Source of the DNA: Mycobacterium sp.
Lineage (GTDB): Bacteria > Actinomycetota > Actinomycetes > Mycobacteriales > Mycobacteriaceae
Reading direction: 5' to 3'
DNA: 47,061 bases
Assembly: GCF_025933915.1 (NCBI RefSeq)
Contig: NZ_JAICZA010000019.1
Coordinates: 1-47,061 of the forward strand
Of the stretch, positions 16,933-28,025 are shown piece after piece. The notes beneath the pieces are model-generated. The model made no database searches and was not told the DNA's origin. It was given only the letters and a program-made list of their open reading frames with translations. Numbering within the stretch: position 1 is the first letter of the stretch; each line of letters starts with the position of its first letter. Both the position numbers and the translations under genes were made by a program.

Positions 16933-18050
16933 GCAGTAAGGCGCTATTGGTGCTCGAAGACGGCCGCGTCTTCACCGGCACCCCCTTCGGCAAGATCGGC
17001 CAAACACTGGGCGAGGCCGTGTTTTCCACCGGCATGTCCGGCTACCAGGAGACGCTGACCGATCCCAGTTACCACCGGCAGATCGTGGTGGCCACAGCGC
17101 CGCAGATCGGCAACACCGGCTGGAACGGCGAGGACGCCGAGAGCCGCGGCGACAAGATCTGGGTCGCCGGCTACGCGGTACGCGATCCCTCGCCGCGCGC
17201 GTCCAATTGGCGCGCCACCGGAACCCTGGAGGACGAGCTGATCCGCCAGCACGTCGTGGGGATCGCCGGCATCGACACCCGGGCGGTGGTCCGGCATCTG
17301 CGCACCCGCGGCTCGATGAAGGCGGGGGTGTTTTCCGGTGACGCGCTCGCGAACCCGGTCGAGTTATTGCAACGCGTGCGCGATCAACAGTCCATGTTGG
17401 GCGCCGACCTTGCCGGCGAGGTCAGCACGCCCGACGCCTACATCGTGGAACCCGAAGGGCCGCCCCGGTTTACGGTGGCCGCACTCGACCTGGGCATCAA
17501 GACCAACACGCCGCGCAACTTTGCCCGCCGTGGCATCCGCAGCCACGTGCTGGCGTCGTCGGCGACCTTCGAGCAGATCGCCGACATCAAGCCGGACGGT
17601 GTGTTCTTGTCCAACGGCCCTGGCGACCCGGCCACCGCCGATCACATCGTGGCGGTCACTCGTGAGGTGCTGGGCGCCGGAATCCCGTTGTTCGGTATCT
17701 GTTTCGGCAATCAGATCCTGGGCCGGGCGCTGGGCCTGTCCACCTACAAGATGGTGTTCGGTCACCGCGGCATCAACATCCCGGTGATCGACCACGCGAC
17801 CGGGCGGGTGGCGGTGACCGCACAGAATCACGGCTTCGCGCTCGAGGGGGAGGCCGGCCAGTCCTTCGACACGCCGTTCGGATCGGCGGTGGTCAGTCAC
17901 ACCTGCGCCAACGACGGAGTGGTCGAGGGCGTCAAACTCGCCGGTGGGCGGGCCTTTTCGGTCCAATACCATCCGGAGGCCGCCGCCGGCCCACACGACG
18001 CGAATTACCTGTTCGACCAATTCGTCGAGTTGATGGCAGGGGAGCGCTGA
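16929..18050 (+). CDS. carA: Carbamoyl-phosphate synthase small subunit
   Basis: The 373-residue glutaminase subunit supplies ammonia to CarB for arginine and pyrimidine synthesis. The N-terminal CPSase domain opens with [13 protein letters not shown] and contains the conserved [14 protein letters not shown]. The class I glutamine amidotransferase triad is Cys258 (GICFGNQ), His348 and Glu350 (YHPEAAAGP). The GTG start at 16929 overlaps the upstream stop. A 97-nt gap separates it from carB. Confidence 0.96.
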   Translation: MSSKALLVLEDGRVFTGTPFGKIGQTLGEAVFSTGMSGYQETLTDPSYHRQIVVATAPQIGNTGWNGEDAESRGDKIWVAGYAVRDPSPRASNWRATGTLEDELIRQHVVGIAGIDTRAVVRHLRTRGSMKAGVFSGDALANPVELLQRVRDQQSMLGADLAGEVSTPDAYIVEPEGPPRFTVAALDLGIKTNTPRNFARRGIRSHVLASSATFEQIADIKPDGVFLSNGPGDPATADHIVAVTREVLGAGIPLFGICFGNQILGRALGLSTYKMVFGHRGINIPVIDHATGRVAVTAQNHGFALEGEAGQSFDTPFGSAVVSHTCANDGVVEGVKLAGGRAFSVQYHPEAAAGPHDANYLFDQFVELMAGER

Positions 18051-18147
18051 TGCCACCCACCCGGGCGAGCGTGCGTGTTTGTGCGGCGACACGCCGTAAC
18101 CGCTGTACATCTGCGCACTCTCGCGTCCCGACCGGAGGGGGAAGGTA

Positions 18148-21509
<3,362 letters not shown>

Positions 21510-21513
<4 letters not shown>

Positions 21514-22334
21514 CCGGCTTCGGTGTCCGGCTGGCCGACGCGAAGGCCGAACGCGGGCCGCTGTGCGTGGGCATCGACCCCCACCCCGAACTGCTGCGGG
21601 CATGGGACCTGCCCACGACCGCCGACGGGCTGGCCGCGTTCTGCGACATCTGCATCGAGGCGTTCTCCGGATTCGCCGTCGTCAAACCCCAGGTGGCGTT
21701 CTTCGAGGCCTACGGCGCCGCCGGATTCGCCGTGCTGGAACGCTCCATCGCGGCCCTGCGGTCGGCCGGGGTGCTGGTGCTGGCCGACGCCAAGCGCGGT
21801 GACATCGGAACGACGATGTCGGCCTATGCCGCTGCCTGGGCGGGCGATTCGCCGCTGGCCGCCGACGCGGTGACGGCCACGCCGTACCTGGGGTTCGGGT
21901 CGTTGCGGCCGCTGCTGGAAGCCGCCGCGGCGCACGACCGGGGGGTGTTCGTGCTGGCGGCCACCTCCAACCCGGAGGGGGCGACCGTGCAGCGGGCCGC
22001 CTTCGACGGCCGCACGGTGGCCCAGTTGGTCGTCGACCAGGCGGCGGTGGTGAACCGGTCCGCGACCTCGTCGGGGCCGGGGTATGTCGGCGTCGTCGTG
22101 GGCGCGACGGTGCTGCACGCGCCCGATCTCAGCGCCCTGGGCGGTCCCGTCTTGGTGCCCGGGCTCGGTGTCCAGGGCGGGCGACCCGAGGCGCTTGCCG
22201 GGCTGGGCGGGGCGGAGCCGGGGCAGCTGCTGCCCGCGGTGGCACGCGAGGTGCTGCGGGCCGGGCCGGGTGTGGCGGAGCTGCGCGGGGCGGCCGAGCG
22301 GATGCTGGACGCCGTCGCCTACCTGGCGGTGTGA
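21510..22334 (+). CDS. pyrF: Orotidine 5'-phosphate decarboxylase
   Basis: The 274-residue enzyme of the last step to UMP is of the actinobacterial/archaeal-like long type. The catalytic Asp-Lys network is in [12 protein letters not shown], with Lys95 and Asp98, and the phosphate-gripping end VPGLGVQGG is present. The GTG start at 21510 overlaps carB. It is the last gene of the pyr operon. Only 4 nt separate it from the convergent Mop-domain gene, so no intrinsic terminator fits between them. pyrD and pyrE are not in the window. Confidence 0.95.
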
Positions 22335-22338
22335 CCCG

Positions 22339-22761
22339 CTAATCCGACGCCAGTGCCGTACTGGGCTGCGCGGTTTCGACGATGACGGTGGTGGCCTTGA
22401 CGACGGCCACCGCGACGCTGCCGGGACGCAGCTGTAACTCCTCGGCGGCCTCGGTGCTCATCAGCGAAACCACGGTGAACGGGCCGCACTGCATCTCCAC
22501 CTGGGTCATCACCTTGTCGCTGACCACCGAGGTGACCAGCCCGACGAAGCGATTGCGGGCCGAGCTGCCGATGCTGAGCGGGTCGGCCGGCGGCGAGGGT
22601 GCGTTGCTGCGGGAGAAGCGGGCAAGGTCCTCGCTGGCGATCACCTTGCGGCCCGCGGCGTCGTGACTGACCTCCAAGGCGCCCTGGTTGATCCAGCGCC
22701 GCACGGTGTCATCACTGACGCCGAGCAGCTCAGCTGCCTGGCGAATGCGCAGGTTGGACAC
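22339..22761 (-). CDS. Small HTH plus Mop (TOBE) domain protein, molybdate-responsive type
   Basis: The 140-residue protein has two parts. The first is an excisionase/BldC-like helix-turn-helix at about 4-50 (RQAAELLGVSDDTVRRWINQG). The second is a single Mop/TOBE domain at about 70-132 (ARNRFVGLVTSVVSDKVMTQV to SVAVAVVKATTVIVE), separated by a Pro/Ser linker. Mop domains bind molybdate or tungstate, usually as oligomers, so it may store molybdate or report its level to DNA. ModE-type regulators also combine HTH and Mop domains, but with a different HTH. No mod transporter gene is adjacent. The GTG start at 22761 is chosen over an 88-residue N-terminal extension because of the promoter 6 nt upstream and because the extension has the composition of noncoding DNA. 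In M. tuberculosis a PE/PPE pair follows pyrF instead. Confidence 0.85.
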   Translation of the reverse strand: MSNLRIRQAAELLGVSDDTVRRWINQGALEVSHDAAGRKVIASEDLARFSRSNAPSPPADPLSIGSSARNRFVGLVTSVVSDKVMTQVEMQCGPFTVVSLMSTEAAEELQLRPGSVAVAVVKATTVIVETAQPSTALASD

Positions 22762-22767
22762 GCCCCG

Positions 22768-22773
22768 ATGGTA
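22768..22773 (-). promoter_or_regulatory. Leaderless -10 box of the Mop-domain regulator gene
   Basis: On the minus strand TACCAT is followed by 6 nt and the GTG at 22761. Confidence 0.55.
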
Positions 22774-23230
22774 TCCGATTCCCGACTGCGGATTAACTGC
22801 ACGCGGCTCGGCCGGCGTCGTATCGCGCTGGTCAGGACTCGCGGCCGCCCACCGTCCCGGCGCCGGGGATCCGCGCCCAAAGACCCCCGCGGGCACGCTG
22901 CGCCGGTCGCATCGGGCGAGGCGGCGGTGCTGGCCGGCCCTTTGACCGGCGACGCGACACGCGCGACACGCCGTGACGAATGCGTGATCCCTCGCACCGC
23001 CCCCGATCGGTGCGCGCCGGCGCATTTGCGAACGGCCCCGTCACCGCACCCGGCGCCGGCCGGGCCGGTAAAACCGCTGGTAGAAGGCTCAGCAGCGGGC
23101 ACAAGCGGCCGCGCTAAAGCCGCCGGGACGGCGTCGAGGCGGGCGTCGTCGGCGCCGTCTGGCGGGCCGCTTTGGCGGGACACGCGCCGTTGCATGCTGG
23201 GAGTTTGCCCCGTTTAGCAGGGGGGCGGGT
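22774..23230. other. Long intergenic stretch before mihF, no gene supported
   Basis: About 460 nt of very GC-rich sequence lie between the divergently arranged Mop-domain gene and the mihF promoter. Both strands contain open frames, but none has a plausible start signal, conserved-looking composition or recognisable product. A G-rich hairpin-forming segment (GCCCC and GGGGC near 23209-23226) lies just ahead of the mihF -10 box. A small RNA cannot be excluded. Confidence 0.4.
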
Positions 23231-23236
23231 TAGATT
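23231..23236 (+). promoter_or_regulatory. Putative -10 box of mihF
   Basis: TAGATT fits TANNNT. It would start the transcript near 23243 and give a structured leader of about 90 nt before mihF. Confidence 0.45.
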
Positions 23237-23260
23237 TCGTCAGGAGGCCTGAGTACGGTC

Positions 23261-23289
23261 GTCTCCGCTGGCAGAAGAACCGGCGAGAC
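23261..23289 (+). promoter_or_regulatory. Hairpin in the mihF 5' leader
   Basis: GTCTCCGCTGG (23261-23271) pairs with CCGGCGAGAC (23280-23289) around the loop CAGAAGAA, with one bulged C. This gives ten base pairs including one G-U. It lies between the putative transcript start and the mihF Shine-Dalgarno GGAGGA (23325-23330). Its role is unknown; transcript stability or translational control is possible. Confidence 0.5.
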
Positions 23290-23333
23290 AAAATGAGATC
23301 GATTGAAAGTGATTGATCAGATACGGAGGAATC

Positions 23334-23648
23334 GTGGCCCTTCCCCAGTTGACCGACGAGCAGCGCGCGGCCGCGTTGGAGAAGGCGGCTGCCGCACGTC
23401 GAGCACGAGCAGAGCTCAAGGACCGGCTGAAGCGTGGCGGCACCAACCTCACCCAGGTGCTCAAGGACGCCGAGACCAACGAAGTCCTGGGCAAGATGAA
23501 GGTTTCGGCGCTTCTCGAGGCGTTGCCCAAGGTGGGCAAGGTCAAGGCGCAGGAAATCATGACTGAGCTGGAGATCGCCCCCACCCGCCGCCTGCGGGGT
23601 CTCGGCGATCGTCAGCGCAAGGCCCTGCTGGAAAAGTTCGGCTCCTAA
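23334..23648 (+). CDS. mihF: Mycobacterial integration host factor mIHF
   Basis: The 104-residue nucleoid-associated DNA-binding protein was first found as the factor for L5 phage integration and is essential in mycobacteria. It has a basic N-terminal helix (AALEKAAAARRARAELKDRLKRGG) and a helix-two-turn-helix region, ALPKVGKVKAQEIMTELEI, that binds DNA. The GTG start at 23334 was chosen over longer frames because it follows GGAGGA by 3 nt and yields the mature N-terminus MALPQLTDEQR. Annotations of about 190 residues in relatives are over-long. gmk follows after 88 nt with a small hairpin between. Confidence 0.95.
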   Translation: MALPQLTDEQRAAALEKAAAARRARAELKDRLKRGGTNLTQVLKDAETNEVLGKMKVSALLEALPKVGKVKAQEIMTELEIAPTRRLRGLGDRQRKALLEKFGS

Positions 23649-23665
23649 ACCGCTCGCCGACGATG

Positions 23666-23681
23666 CAGGCCGAACGGCCTG
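23666..23681 (+). terminator. Short hairpin between mihF and gmk
   Basis: CAGGCC and GGCCTG form a perfect 6-bp stem with a GAAC tetraloop, and no U-tract follows. It may act as a processing site or partial terminator that lowers gmk relative to mihF, or it may protect the mihF 3' end. Confidence 0.4.
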
Positions 23682-23736
23682 AGCAGAAGGCGGGCACTCC
23701 GACCCAAGCCGTGGGTGCACCTGCCCAGGAGCGCCT

Positions 23737-24408
23737 GTGAGCACCGGCGGGGGACCGGACGTCCAGCACGGGGCACGTCCCGAACCATCGGGTGACGGAC
23801 GTGTGGTCGTGCTGTCCGGTCCCTCAGCGGTCGGCAAGTCGACGGTGGTCCGGTGTCTGCGCGAGCGGGTGCCGAACCTGCATTTCAGCGTCTCGGCCAC
23901 CACGCGGGCGCCGCGGCCCGGCGAGGTCGACGGTGTCGATTACCACTTCGTCAGCCCCGTCCGCTTCCAGCAGCTCATCGACGAGGGCGCCCTGCTGGAG
24001 TGGGCCGAAATTCACGCGGGGCTACACCGCTCGGGCACCTTGGCCGAGCCGGTTCGGGCCGCCACCGCCCGCGGATTTCCGGTCCTGATCGAGGTTGACC
24101 TGGCCGGAGCCAGGGCCGTGAAACAGGCGATGCCCGAGGCCCTGACGGTGTTTTTGGCACCGCCCAGCTGGGAGGACTTGGAGGCCAGGTTGGTCGGCCG
24201 CGGCACCGAGACCGCGGAGGTCATGCAGCGGCGCCTGGAGACAGCGCGCATCGAAATGGCGGCCCGAGACGACTTCGACCGGGTGGTCGTCAACAGTCGA
24301 TTGGAGTCTGCGTGCGCCGAATTGGTATCCTTGCTGGTGGGAACTGCGCCGGACCGGCATGACCCGGCTGGCCAGACCAGAAGTCAGACCACATCCAATC
24401 AAGATTGA
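23737..24408 (+). CDS. gmk: Guanylate kinase
   Basis: The 223-residue enzyme converts GMP and ATP to GDP and ADP. The P-loop is GPSAVGKST (28-36), and the GMP-binding segment ([18 protein letters not shown]) and lid region follow. A Pro/Gly-rich N-terminus of about 20 residues is typical of mycobacterial forms. The start is GTG, behind AGGAG. The hydrophilic C-terminal tail after about residue 200 is not part of the kinase fold. It is the neighbour of rpoZ, as in many bacteria. Confidence 0.95.
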   Translation: MSTGGGPDVQHGARPEPSGDGRVVVLSGPSAVGKSTVVRCLRERVPNLHFSVSATTRAPRPGEVDGVDYHFVSPVRFQQLIDEGALLEWAEIHAGLHRSGTLAEPVRAATARGFPVLIEVDLAGARAVKQAMPEALTVFLAPPSWEDLEARLVGRGTETAEVMQRRLETARIEMAARDDFDRVVVNSRLESACAELVSLLVGTAPDRHDPAGQTRSQTTSNQD

Positions 24409-24482
24409 GCACCGAATTTTTAGCGGCTATCAGGCCGTTTGGTCCTCTAGCCCGCCTTCGAACGCCAAGGAGATTGACCTCA

Positions 24483-24809
24483 GTGACTATTCCGCAGTCC
24501 GACTCGGCGCTGGCCGCCGTCCCCGACCGGTTCGATCCCGCCGCCGGGGGACAGGGCGCATACGACACTCCGTTGGGCATCACCAACCCGCCCATCGACG
24601 AGCTGCTGGACCGCGTCTCGAGCAAGTACGCCCTGGTCATCTACGCGGCCAAGCGGGCCCGTCAGATCAACGATTACTACAACCAGCTCGGTGAGGGCAT
24701 CCTCGAATACGTGGGGCCGCTGGTCGAGCCCGGGCTACAGGAAAAGCCGCTCTCGATCGCGCTCCGCGAGATCCACGGCGACCTGCTCGAGCACACCGAG
24801 GGCGAGTAA
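24483..24809 (+). CDS. rpoZ: RNA polymerase omega subunit
   Basis: The 108-residue omega subunit promotes assembly of beta' into RNA polymerase. The conserved core [22 protein letters not shown] and the [10 protein letters not shown] helix are present, and the C-terminal half is nearly the standard mycobacterial sequence. The GTG at 24483 is preceded by AAGGAG at 24467-24472. A longer frame from 24405 overlaps the end of gmk and lacks a ribosome binding site. coaBC begins 21 nt after its stop. Confidence 0.95.
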   Translation: MTIPQSDSALAAVPDRFDPAAGGQGAYDTPLGITNPPIDELLDRVSSKYALVIYAAKRARQINDYYNQLGEGILEYVGPLVEPGLQEKPLSIALREIHGDLLEHTEGE

Positions 24810-24830
24810 CAGGGCCGGGCCGGGCGCGCT

Positions 24831-26093
24831 GTGGACCGCACGCGGATCCCCAAACGAGTCGTAGTCGGTGTCTCCGGCGGTATCGCCGCCTATAAGGCGT
24901 GCACCGTCGTTCGTCAGCTGTCCGAGGCCGGTCATTCCATCCGGGTCATTCCGACCGAGTCCGCGTTGCGTTTCGTCGGGGCCGCCACCTTTGAGGCGCT
25001 CTCCGGCCAGCCGGTGCACACCGGCGTCTTCAACGACGTGCCCGAGGTTCCACACGTCCAGCTCGGCAAGCAGGCCGACCTGGTTGTGGTGGCCCCGGCC
25101 ACGGCGGATCTGCTGGCCCGGGCGGTGCACGGCCGGGCCGACGATCTGCTGACCGCCACCCTGCTCACGGCGCGATGTCCGGTGCTGTTCGCGCCGGCGA
25201 TGCACACCGAGATGTGGTTGCACCCGGCCACTGTCGACAACGTGGCCACATTGCGCGCGCGGGGTGCGGTGGTGCTCGAGCCCGCCGCCGGGCGACTCAC
25301 CGGGACAGACAGCGGGTCGGGCCGGCTGCCCGAAGCCGAGGAGATCACCACCCTGGCTCACCTGCTGCTGGAACGCCACGACGCGCTGCCCTACGACCTC
25401 GCCGGCTGCAAAATGCTGGTGACTGCCGGCGGCACCCGCGAACCGGTCGATCCGGTGCGCTTCATCGGCAACCGCAGCTCCGGCAAGCAGGGCTATGCGG
25501 TGGCGCGGGTGGCGGCCCAGCGCGGCGCCGAGGTCACGCTGATCGCCGGCCATACCGCCGGGCTGATCGATCCAGCCGGTGTCGAGGTGGTCCATGTCAG
25601 CTCGGCGAGCCAACTGGGCGACGCCGTGTCCAAGCGCGCCCCGGAGGCCGACGTGCTGGTGATGGCCGCCGCGGTCGCCGACTTCCGGCCCGCGCACGTT
25701 GCCGCCGCCAAGATCAAAAAAGGCGCTTCAGAAGACGCCGCGCCCCCGACGATCGAGCTGGTGCGCAACGACGACGTGCTCGCCGGGGCCGTGCGGGCCC
25801 GGGCGCACGGGCAGCTGCCCAACATGCGGGCCATCGTGGGCTTTGCCGCCGAGACCGGGGATGCCAACGGCGATGTGCTGTTTCACGCCCGCGCCAAGCT
25901 GGGGCGGAAGGGCTGTGATCTGCTGGTGGTCAACGCCGTCGGCGAGGGCCGCGCGTTCGAGGTGGACAGCAACGACGGCTGGCTGCTGGCATCCGACGGC
26001 ACCGAGTCGGCGCTGCAGCACGGCTCCAAGACCTTGATGGCCAGTCGTATCGTGGATGCGATCGCCGCGTTCCTGCGCGGGGACAGCGGGTAG
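24831..26093 (+). CDS. coaBC: Phosphopantothenoylcysteine decarboxylase/synthase
   Basis: The 420-residue bifunctional coenzyme A biosynthesis protein has an N-terminal FMN-dependent decarboxylase CoaC (about 1-190: GVSGGIAAYKA, the catalytic-His segment VPHVQL, and PAMHTEMW). The CoaB synthetase begins at about residue 195 (LVTAGGTREPVDPVRFIGNRSSGKQG in part) and contains AAAVADFRP and the CTP-binding KIKK. The start is GTG. Both domains look complete. Its position between rpoZ and metK is conserved in mycobacteria. Confidence 0.95.
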   Translation: MDRTRIPKRVVVGVSGGIAAYKACTVVRQLSEAGHSIRVIPTESALRFVGAATFEALSGQPVHTGVFNDVPEVPHVQLGKQADLVVVAPATADLLARAVHGRADDLLTATLLTARCPVLFAPAMHTEMWLHPATVDNVATLRARGAVVLEPAAGRLTGTDSGSGRLPEAEEITTLAHLLLERHDALPYDLAGCKMLVTAGGTREPVDPVRFIGNRSSGKQGYAVARVAAQRGAEVTLIAGHTAGLIDPAGVEVVHVSSASQLGDAVSKRAPEADVLVMAAAVADFRPAHVAAAKIKKGASEDAAPPTIELVRNDDVLAGAVRARAHGQLPNMRAIVGFAAETGDANGDVLFHARAKLGRKGCDLLVVNAVGEGRAFEVDSNDGWLLASDGTESALQHGSKTLMASRIVDAIAAFLRGDSG

Positions 26094-26110
26094 GGCGGTC
26101 GAGTTCTTCT

Positions 26111-26131
26111 CGGCACCGGGACGGGGTGCCG
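26111..26131 (+). terminator. Hairpin after coaBC
   Basis: CGGCACC (26111-26117) pairs with GGTGCCG (26125-26131) across a 7-nt loop. There is no U-tract. It lies between the coaBC stop and the metK promoter and would separate the two units. Confidence 0.45.
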
Positions 26132-26151
26132 GCCGGGCTGACGCGAGCCGA

Positions 26152-26157
26152 TATAAT
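26152..26157 (+). promoter_or_regulatory. metK promoter -10 box
   Basis: A perfect TATAAT lies in a GC-rich surrounding. It predicts a transcript start near 26164 and a short leader with GGAAGGA (26176-26182) before the ATG at 26188. No SAM riboswitch fits in this leader. Confidence 0.65.
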
Positions 26158-26187
26158 TCGGTTGACTAACTATTTGGAAGGATTGGC

Positions 26188-27399
26188 ATGAGCGAAAAGG
26201 GTCGCCTGTTTACCAGTGAGTCGGTGACTGAGGGGCATCCCGACAAAATCTGTGACGCGATCAGCGACTCGGTCCTCGACGCGCTGCTGGCGCAGGACCC
26301 CCGCTCACGTGTCGCGGTCGAGACGTTGGTGACCACCGGGCAGGTGCACGTGGTCGGCGAGGTGACGACAACGGCCAAAGATGCGTTCGCCGACATCGCC
26401 AACACGGTCCGCGCCCGGATCCTCGACATCGGCTACGACTCGTCGGACAAGGGCTTCGACGGGACGTCCTGCGGGGTGAACATCGGCATCGGCGCGCAGT
26501 CGCCCGACATCGCCCAGGGCGTCGACACCGCCCACGAGACCCGCGTCGAGGGCGCGGCCGACCCGCTGGACGCCCAGGGCGCCGGCGATCAGGGCCTGAT
26601 GTTCGGCTACGCGATCAACGACACCCCCGAGCGGATGCCGCTGCCCATCGCGCTGGCCCACCGCCTGTCGCGCCGGCTGACCGAGGTACGCAAGAACGGC
26701 GTGCTGCCCTACCTGCGCCCGGACGGCAAGACGCAGGTCACCATCGAATTCGAGGATGACGTCCCGGTCCGGCTGGACACCGTGGTGATCTCCACCCAGC
26801 ACGCGGCCGACATCGACCTGGAGAACACCCTGACCCCCGACATCCGGGAAAAGGTGCTCAACACCGTGCTCAACGACCTGGCGCACGACACGTTGGACAC
26901 CTCCTCGACGCGGCTGCTGGTCAACCCGACCGGCAAGTTCGTCGTCGGCGGGCCGATGGGCGACGCGGGGTTGACCGGCCGCAAGATCATCGTCGACACC
27001 TACGGCGGATGGGCGCGGCACGGCGGCGGGGCGTTCTCCGGCAAGGATCCGTCCAAGGTGGACCGCTCGGCGGCGTACGCGATGCGCTGGGTGGCAAAGA
27101 ACATCGTCGCCGCCGGGCTGGCGGAGCGGGTCGAGGTGCAGGTGGCCTACGCCATCGGTAAGGCCGCGCCGGTCGGCCTGTTCATCGAGACCTTCGGCAC
27201 CGCGACTGTCGACCCGGTCAAGATCGAGAAGATTGTTCCGGAGGTGTTCGACCTGCGTCCCGGCGCGATCATCCGCGACCTGGACCTGCTGCGGCCGATC
27301 TACGCGCAGACCGCCGCCTACGGGCACTTCGGCCGCACCGACGTCGAACTGCCCTGGGAGCAGCTGAATATGGTCGACGACCTCAAGCGCGCCATCTAG
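26188..27399 (+). CDS. metK: S-adenosylmethionine synthetase
   Basis: The 403-residue enzyme makes SAM from methionine and ATP. Characteristic motifs are [13 protein letters not shown] near residue 13, [11 protein letters not shown] (methionine/ATP site) and [15 protein letters not shown] near the C-terminal third. The length and motifs are those of a complete enzyme. It has its own strong promoter and ends in a perfect hairpin shared with the convergent gene. Confidence 0.97.
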   Translation: MSEKGRLFTSESVTEGHPDKICDAISDSVLDALLAQDPRSRVAVETLVTTGQVHVVGEVTTTAKDAFADIANTVRARILDIGYDSSDKGFDGTSCGVNIGIGAQSPDIAQGVDTAHETRVEGAADPLDAQGAGDQGLMFGYAINDTPERMPLPIALAHRLSRRLTEVRKNGVLPYLRPDGKTQVTIEFEDDVPVRLDTVVISTQHAADIDLENTLTPDIREKVLNTVLNDLAHDTLDTSSTRLLVNPTGKFVVGGPMGDAGLTGRKIIVDTYGGWARHGGGAFSGKDPSKVDRSAAYAMRWVAKNIVAAGLAERVEVQVAYAIGKAAPVGLFIETFGTATVDPVKIEKIVPEVFDLRPGAIIRDLDLLRPIYAQTAAYGHFGRTDVELPWEQLNMVDDLKRAI

Positions 27400-27411
27400 G
27401 CACCTCGCGAG

Positions 27412-27437
27412 CGAACGTGACTGCAGTGTCACGTTCG
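27412..27437. terminator. Bidirectional terminator hairpin between metK and the PNPOx-like gene
   Basis: CGAACGTGAC (27412-27421) is perfectly complementary to GTCACGTTCG (27428-27437) around a 6-nt loop. The 10-bp stem sits 12 nt after metK and 5 nt after the end of the convergent gene, so it can serve both. It lacks a U-tract, as is frequent for mycobacterial terminators. Confidence 0.7.
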
Positions 27438-27442
27438 GCAGG

Positions 27443-28009
27443 TCACCGCCGCGGCGCCGGATGGTCGGAATCCAGCGCGGGCAGCCCGTCGATGCTGCGC
27501 CGGTTGCGGCTGATAAGCCGCGCATAGGCCGCATCGGTCGCCTGGTTGTGATGCGCGTCGAGTACCGGGCGTTCGTCGACCAGCTCGTAGTAGGGCACCG
27601 CGAATCCGCAGGCGTCGGCGATTCGCTCCACATCGACCACGATGACGGCGCGGACGCCCGCATGTTGATCGCCGAAATGCCCTATGAGATCGGCGAATTC
27701 GGCGGCGTCGGGCCGAATGACCCGCCCGGTTCCGAACAGGCGCAGGATCCGCGAGCTGCGCGTGAACGAGCAGAACATGACGGTGATCCGGCCGTTGTCG
27801 CGCAGATGGGCGATCGTCTCGACACCGCTGCCGAACAGATCCAGGTAGGCCACGGTGCGATCGTCGAGCACCGCGAACGTGTCGCAATATCCCTTGGGGG
27901 ACAGGTTGATTCGCCCTCCCTCGGAGGGGGCGGTGGCGACGAAGAAAACGGCCTGTTCGGCGATGAAGTCGCGCAGCGACGCGTCGATACCGGGAAATTC
28001 CTTCGCCAC
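27443..28009 (-). CDS. Pyridoxamine 5'-phosphate oxidase-like flavin-binding protein
   Basis: The 188-residue split-barrel protein has an N-terminal part, FIAEQAVFFVATAPSEGGRINLSPKGY, typical of PNPOx-like proteins that bind FMN or F420. The strand VAYLDLFGSG and the helix ETIAHLRDNGRITVMF follow. The family includes F420- or FMN-dependent reductases and general stress proteins, and the exact activity cannot be read from sequence. The GTG at 28009 has a -10 box 6 nt upstream, inside the end of the monooxygenase gene, so it can be expressed separately from the upstream cyp132-monooxygenase unit. Confidence 0.82.
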   Translation of the reverse strand: MAKEFPGIDASLRDFIAEQAVFFVATAPSEGGRINLSPKGYCDTFAVLDDRTVAYLDLFGSGVETIAHLRDNGRITVMFCSFTRSSRILRLFGTGRVIRPDAAEFADLIGHFGDQHAGVRAVIVVDVERIADACGFAVPYYELVDERPVLDAHHNQATDAAYARLISRNRRSIDGLPALDSDHPAPRR

Positions 28010-28015
28010 CCGTGC

Positions 28016-28021
28016 AGCGTA
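28016..28021 (-). promoter_or_regulatory. Leaderless -10 box of the PNPOx-like gene
   Basis: On the minus strand TACGCT is followed by 6 nt and the GTG at 28009. It lies 5 nt beyond the end of the monooxygenase coding region (stop 28026). Confidence 0.5.
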
Positions 28022-28025
28022 GCCG

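Noticed and set aside
22663..23217. Plus-strand frame of 184 codons ahead of mihF
   Set aside because: It overlaps the Mop-domain gene antisense, has no ribosome binding site or promoter-like element, and has no recognisable sequence features.
26132..26187. Possible SAM riboswitch upstream of metK
   Set aside because: Only about 24 nt remain between the predicted transcript start and the ATG, and no SAM-I or SAM-IV-like conserved core is seen.
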